From 13-2-20CM-66-19 sp963824395 (lineage in GTDB: Bacteria; Pseudomonadota; Gammaproteobacteria; Steroidobacterales; Steroidobacteraceae), in contig CAWGPF010000001.1 in NCBI GenBank assembly GCA_963824395.1, forward strand, positions 2,480,001 through 2,544,000: DNA of 64,000 nucleotides. Reading direction: 5' to 3'. Both the position numbers and the translations under genes were made by a program. Positions 63,173 through 64,000 of the stretch are shown piece after piece; position 1 is the first letter of the stretch, and every line of letters begins with the position of its first letter. The notes below the pieces were generated by a model that did not search any database, was not told the DNA's origin, and worked only from the letters and a program-made list of their open reading frames with translations.

Positions 63173-64000
63173 ATGTTCCGGACGACCATGACCATCGAAG
63201 GCTTCGATCCCGAGCTGGCACGCGCCCTGGCGGGCGAGCGGCGCCGCCAGGAGGAGCACATCGAGCTCATCGCTTCGGAGAACTACGCGAGCCCCCGGGT
63301 GCTCGAGGCGCAAGGCTCGGTCCTCACCAACAAGTACGCGGAAGGCTATCCCGGCAAGCGCTACTACGGCGGCTGTGAGTTCGTCGACATCGTGGAACAA
63401 CTGGCGATCGACCGCGCCAAGAAACTCTTCGGTGCCGACTACGCCAATGTGCAGCCGCACTCCGGCTCGCAGGCCAATGCGGCCGCCTATTTCGCGCTGG
63501 TGCAGCCCGGGGAACCCATCCTCGGCATGAGCCTCGACCATGGCGGCCATCTCACGCACGGTTCCAAGGTCAACTTTTCCGGTAAGTTCTTCCGCGCCGC
63601 GCAGTATGGTATCCGCCCCGACACGGGCGAGATCGACTACGAGCAGGTGCAGCGCCTGGCCGACGAGCACCGCCCGAAGATGATCGTCGCGGGCTTCTCG
63701 GCCTACTCGCGCATCGTCGACTGGGCGCGTTTTGAAAAGATCGCCAAGAGCGTCGGCGCCTACCTGATGGTGGACATGGCACACGTGGCGGGGTTGGTGG
63801 CCGCGGGCATCTATCCGAACCCGCTGCCGCACGCCGACGTCGTCACCACCACCACCCACAAGACGCTGCGCGGTCCGCGCGGCGGACTGATCCTGGCGCG
63901 CGCCAACGATGAGATCACGAAGAAGCTCAGCTCGCTGGTATTTCCGGGTACCCAGGGCGGCCCCCTGATGCACGCGATCGCGGCCAAGGCGGTGGCGCTG
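63173..64000 (+). CDS. glyA: Serine hydroxymethyltransferase, 3' end outside window
   Basis: 276 visible residues. ELIASENYASPRVLEAQGSVLTNKYAEGYPGKRYYGG, split over residues about 30-65, and the PLP-Lys motif VVTTTTHKTLRGPRGG near 222-237 identify it. It converts serine and tetrahydrofolate to glycine and methylene-tetrahydrofolate. The ATG at 63173 lies after GGCGGCCAGG. The reading frame is open to the last base of the window. Confidence 0.97.
   Translation, partial: MFRTTMTIEGFDPELARALAGERRRQEEHIELIASENYASPRVLEAQGSVLTNKYAEGYPGKRYYGGCEFVDIVEQLAIDRAKKLFGADYANVQPHSGSQANAAAYFALVQPGEPILGMSLDHGGHLTHGSKVNFSGKFFRAAQYGIRPDTGEIDYEQVQRLADEHRPKMIVAGFSAYSRIVDWARFEKIAKSVGAYLMVDMAHVAGLVAAGIYPNPLPHADVVTTTTHKTLRGPRGGLILARANDEITKKLSSLVFPGTQGGPLMHAIAAKAVAL

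Overview
This 64 kb window is dense, GC-rich (roughly two thirds G+C by eye) chromosomal DNA of a gammaproteobacterium. The gene orders queA-tgt-yajC-secD-secF, rlmN-pilW-rodZ-hisS-yfgM-bamB-der and guaB-guaA, together with a DUF1820 protein next to purL, fit that class. A deep-branching lineage such as Nevskiales/Steroidobacterales is plausible, but that is inference. The window is cut at both ends: an ETF-ubiquinone oxidoreductase gene on the left and glyA on the right.

Layout. (1) 1-7.2 kb, branched acyl-CoA metabolism: a minus-strand run tetR, thiolase, SDR dehydrogenase, ETF-QO, divergent from a fused B12-dependent acyl-CoA mutase (icmF) across a region with paired operator-like repeats. 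(2) 7.1-11.4 kb: plsC, xerD, a frameshifted dsbC, fdxA, a nudix hydrolase, and a tRNA-Leu(CAA) gene interrupted by a 235-nt group I intron. (3) 11.5-13.6 kb: ECF sigma factor, membrane protein (putative anti-sigma) and tandem-PDZ protein in one operon. (4) 13.6-32.9 kb, housekeeping: queuosine synthesis, Sec accessory proteins, TerC, amino-acid permease, suhB, trmJ with a cysteine desulfurase fused to an IscU-like domain and iscA, ndk, then the rlmN-to-der cluster. (5) 32.9-42.1 kb, accessory: O-acyltransferase with SGNH domain, TIR-TPR protein, a frameshifted secreted protein, a remnant sigma factor, a secreted propeller-like protein, and a 1.9-kb mini-island flanked by about 90-bp repeats that include the 3' end of guaA. 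(6) 42.1-64 kb: guaB-guaA (guaB probably leaderless), xseA, M23 peptidase, tadA, mltF, tRNA-Ser(CGA), a TagH-like FHA protein, DUF1820, purL, a zinc-ribbon protein, the mprF/lpiA-acvB lipid pair, ettA, a histone-deacetylase-fold enzyme and glyA.

The most interesting items are the group I intron, whose exon phase implies a C-G pair instead of the usual U-G at the 5' splice site; the desulfurase/degenerate-IscU fusion in a minimal isc operon; the Tyr/Gln active-site combination in the IcmF-type mutase; and the guaA-end mini-island. No CRISPR array, rRNA operon, transposase or obvious multi-gene defence system is visible. All product assignments come from reading motifs by eye; no database search was run.
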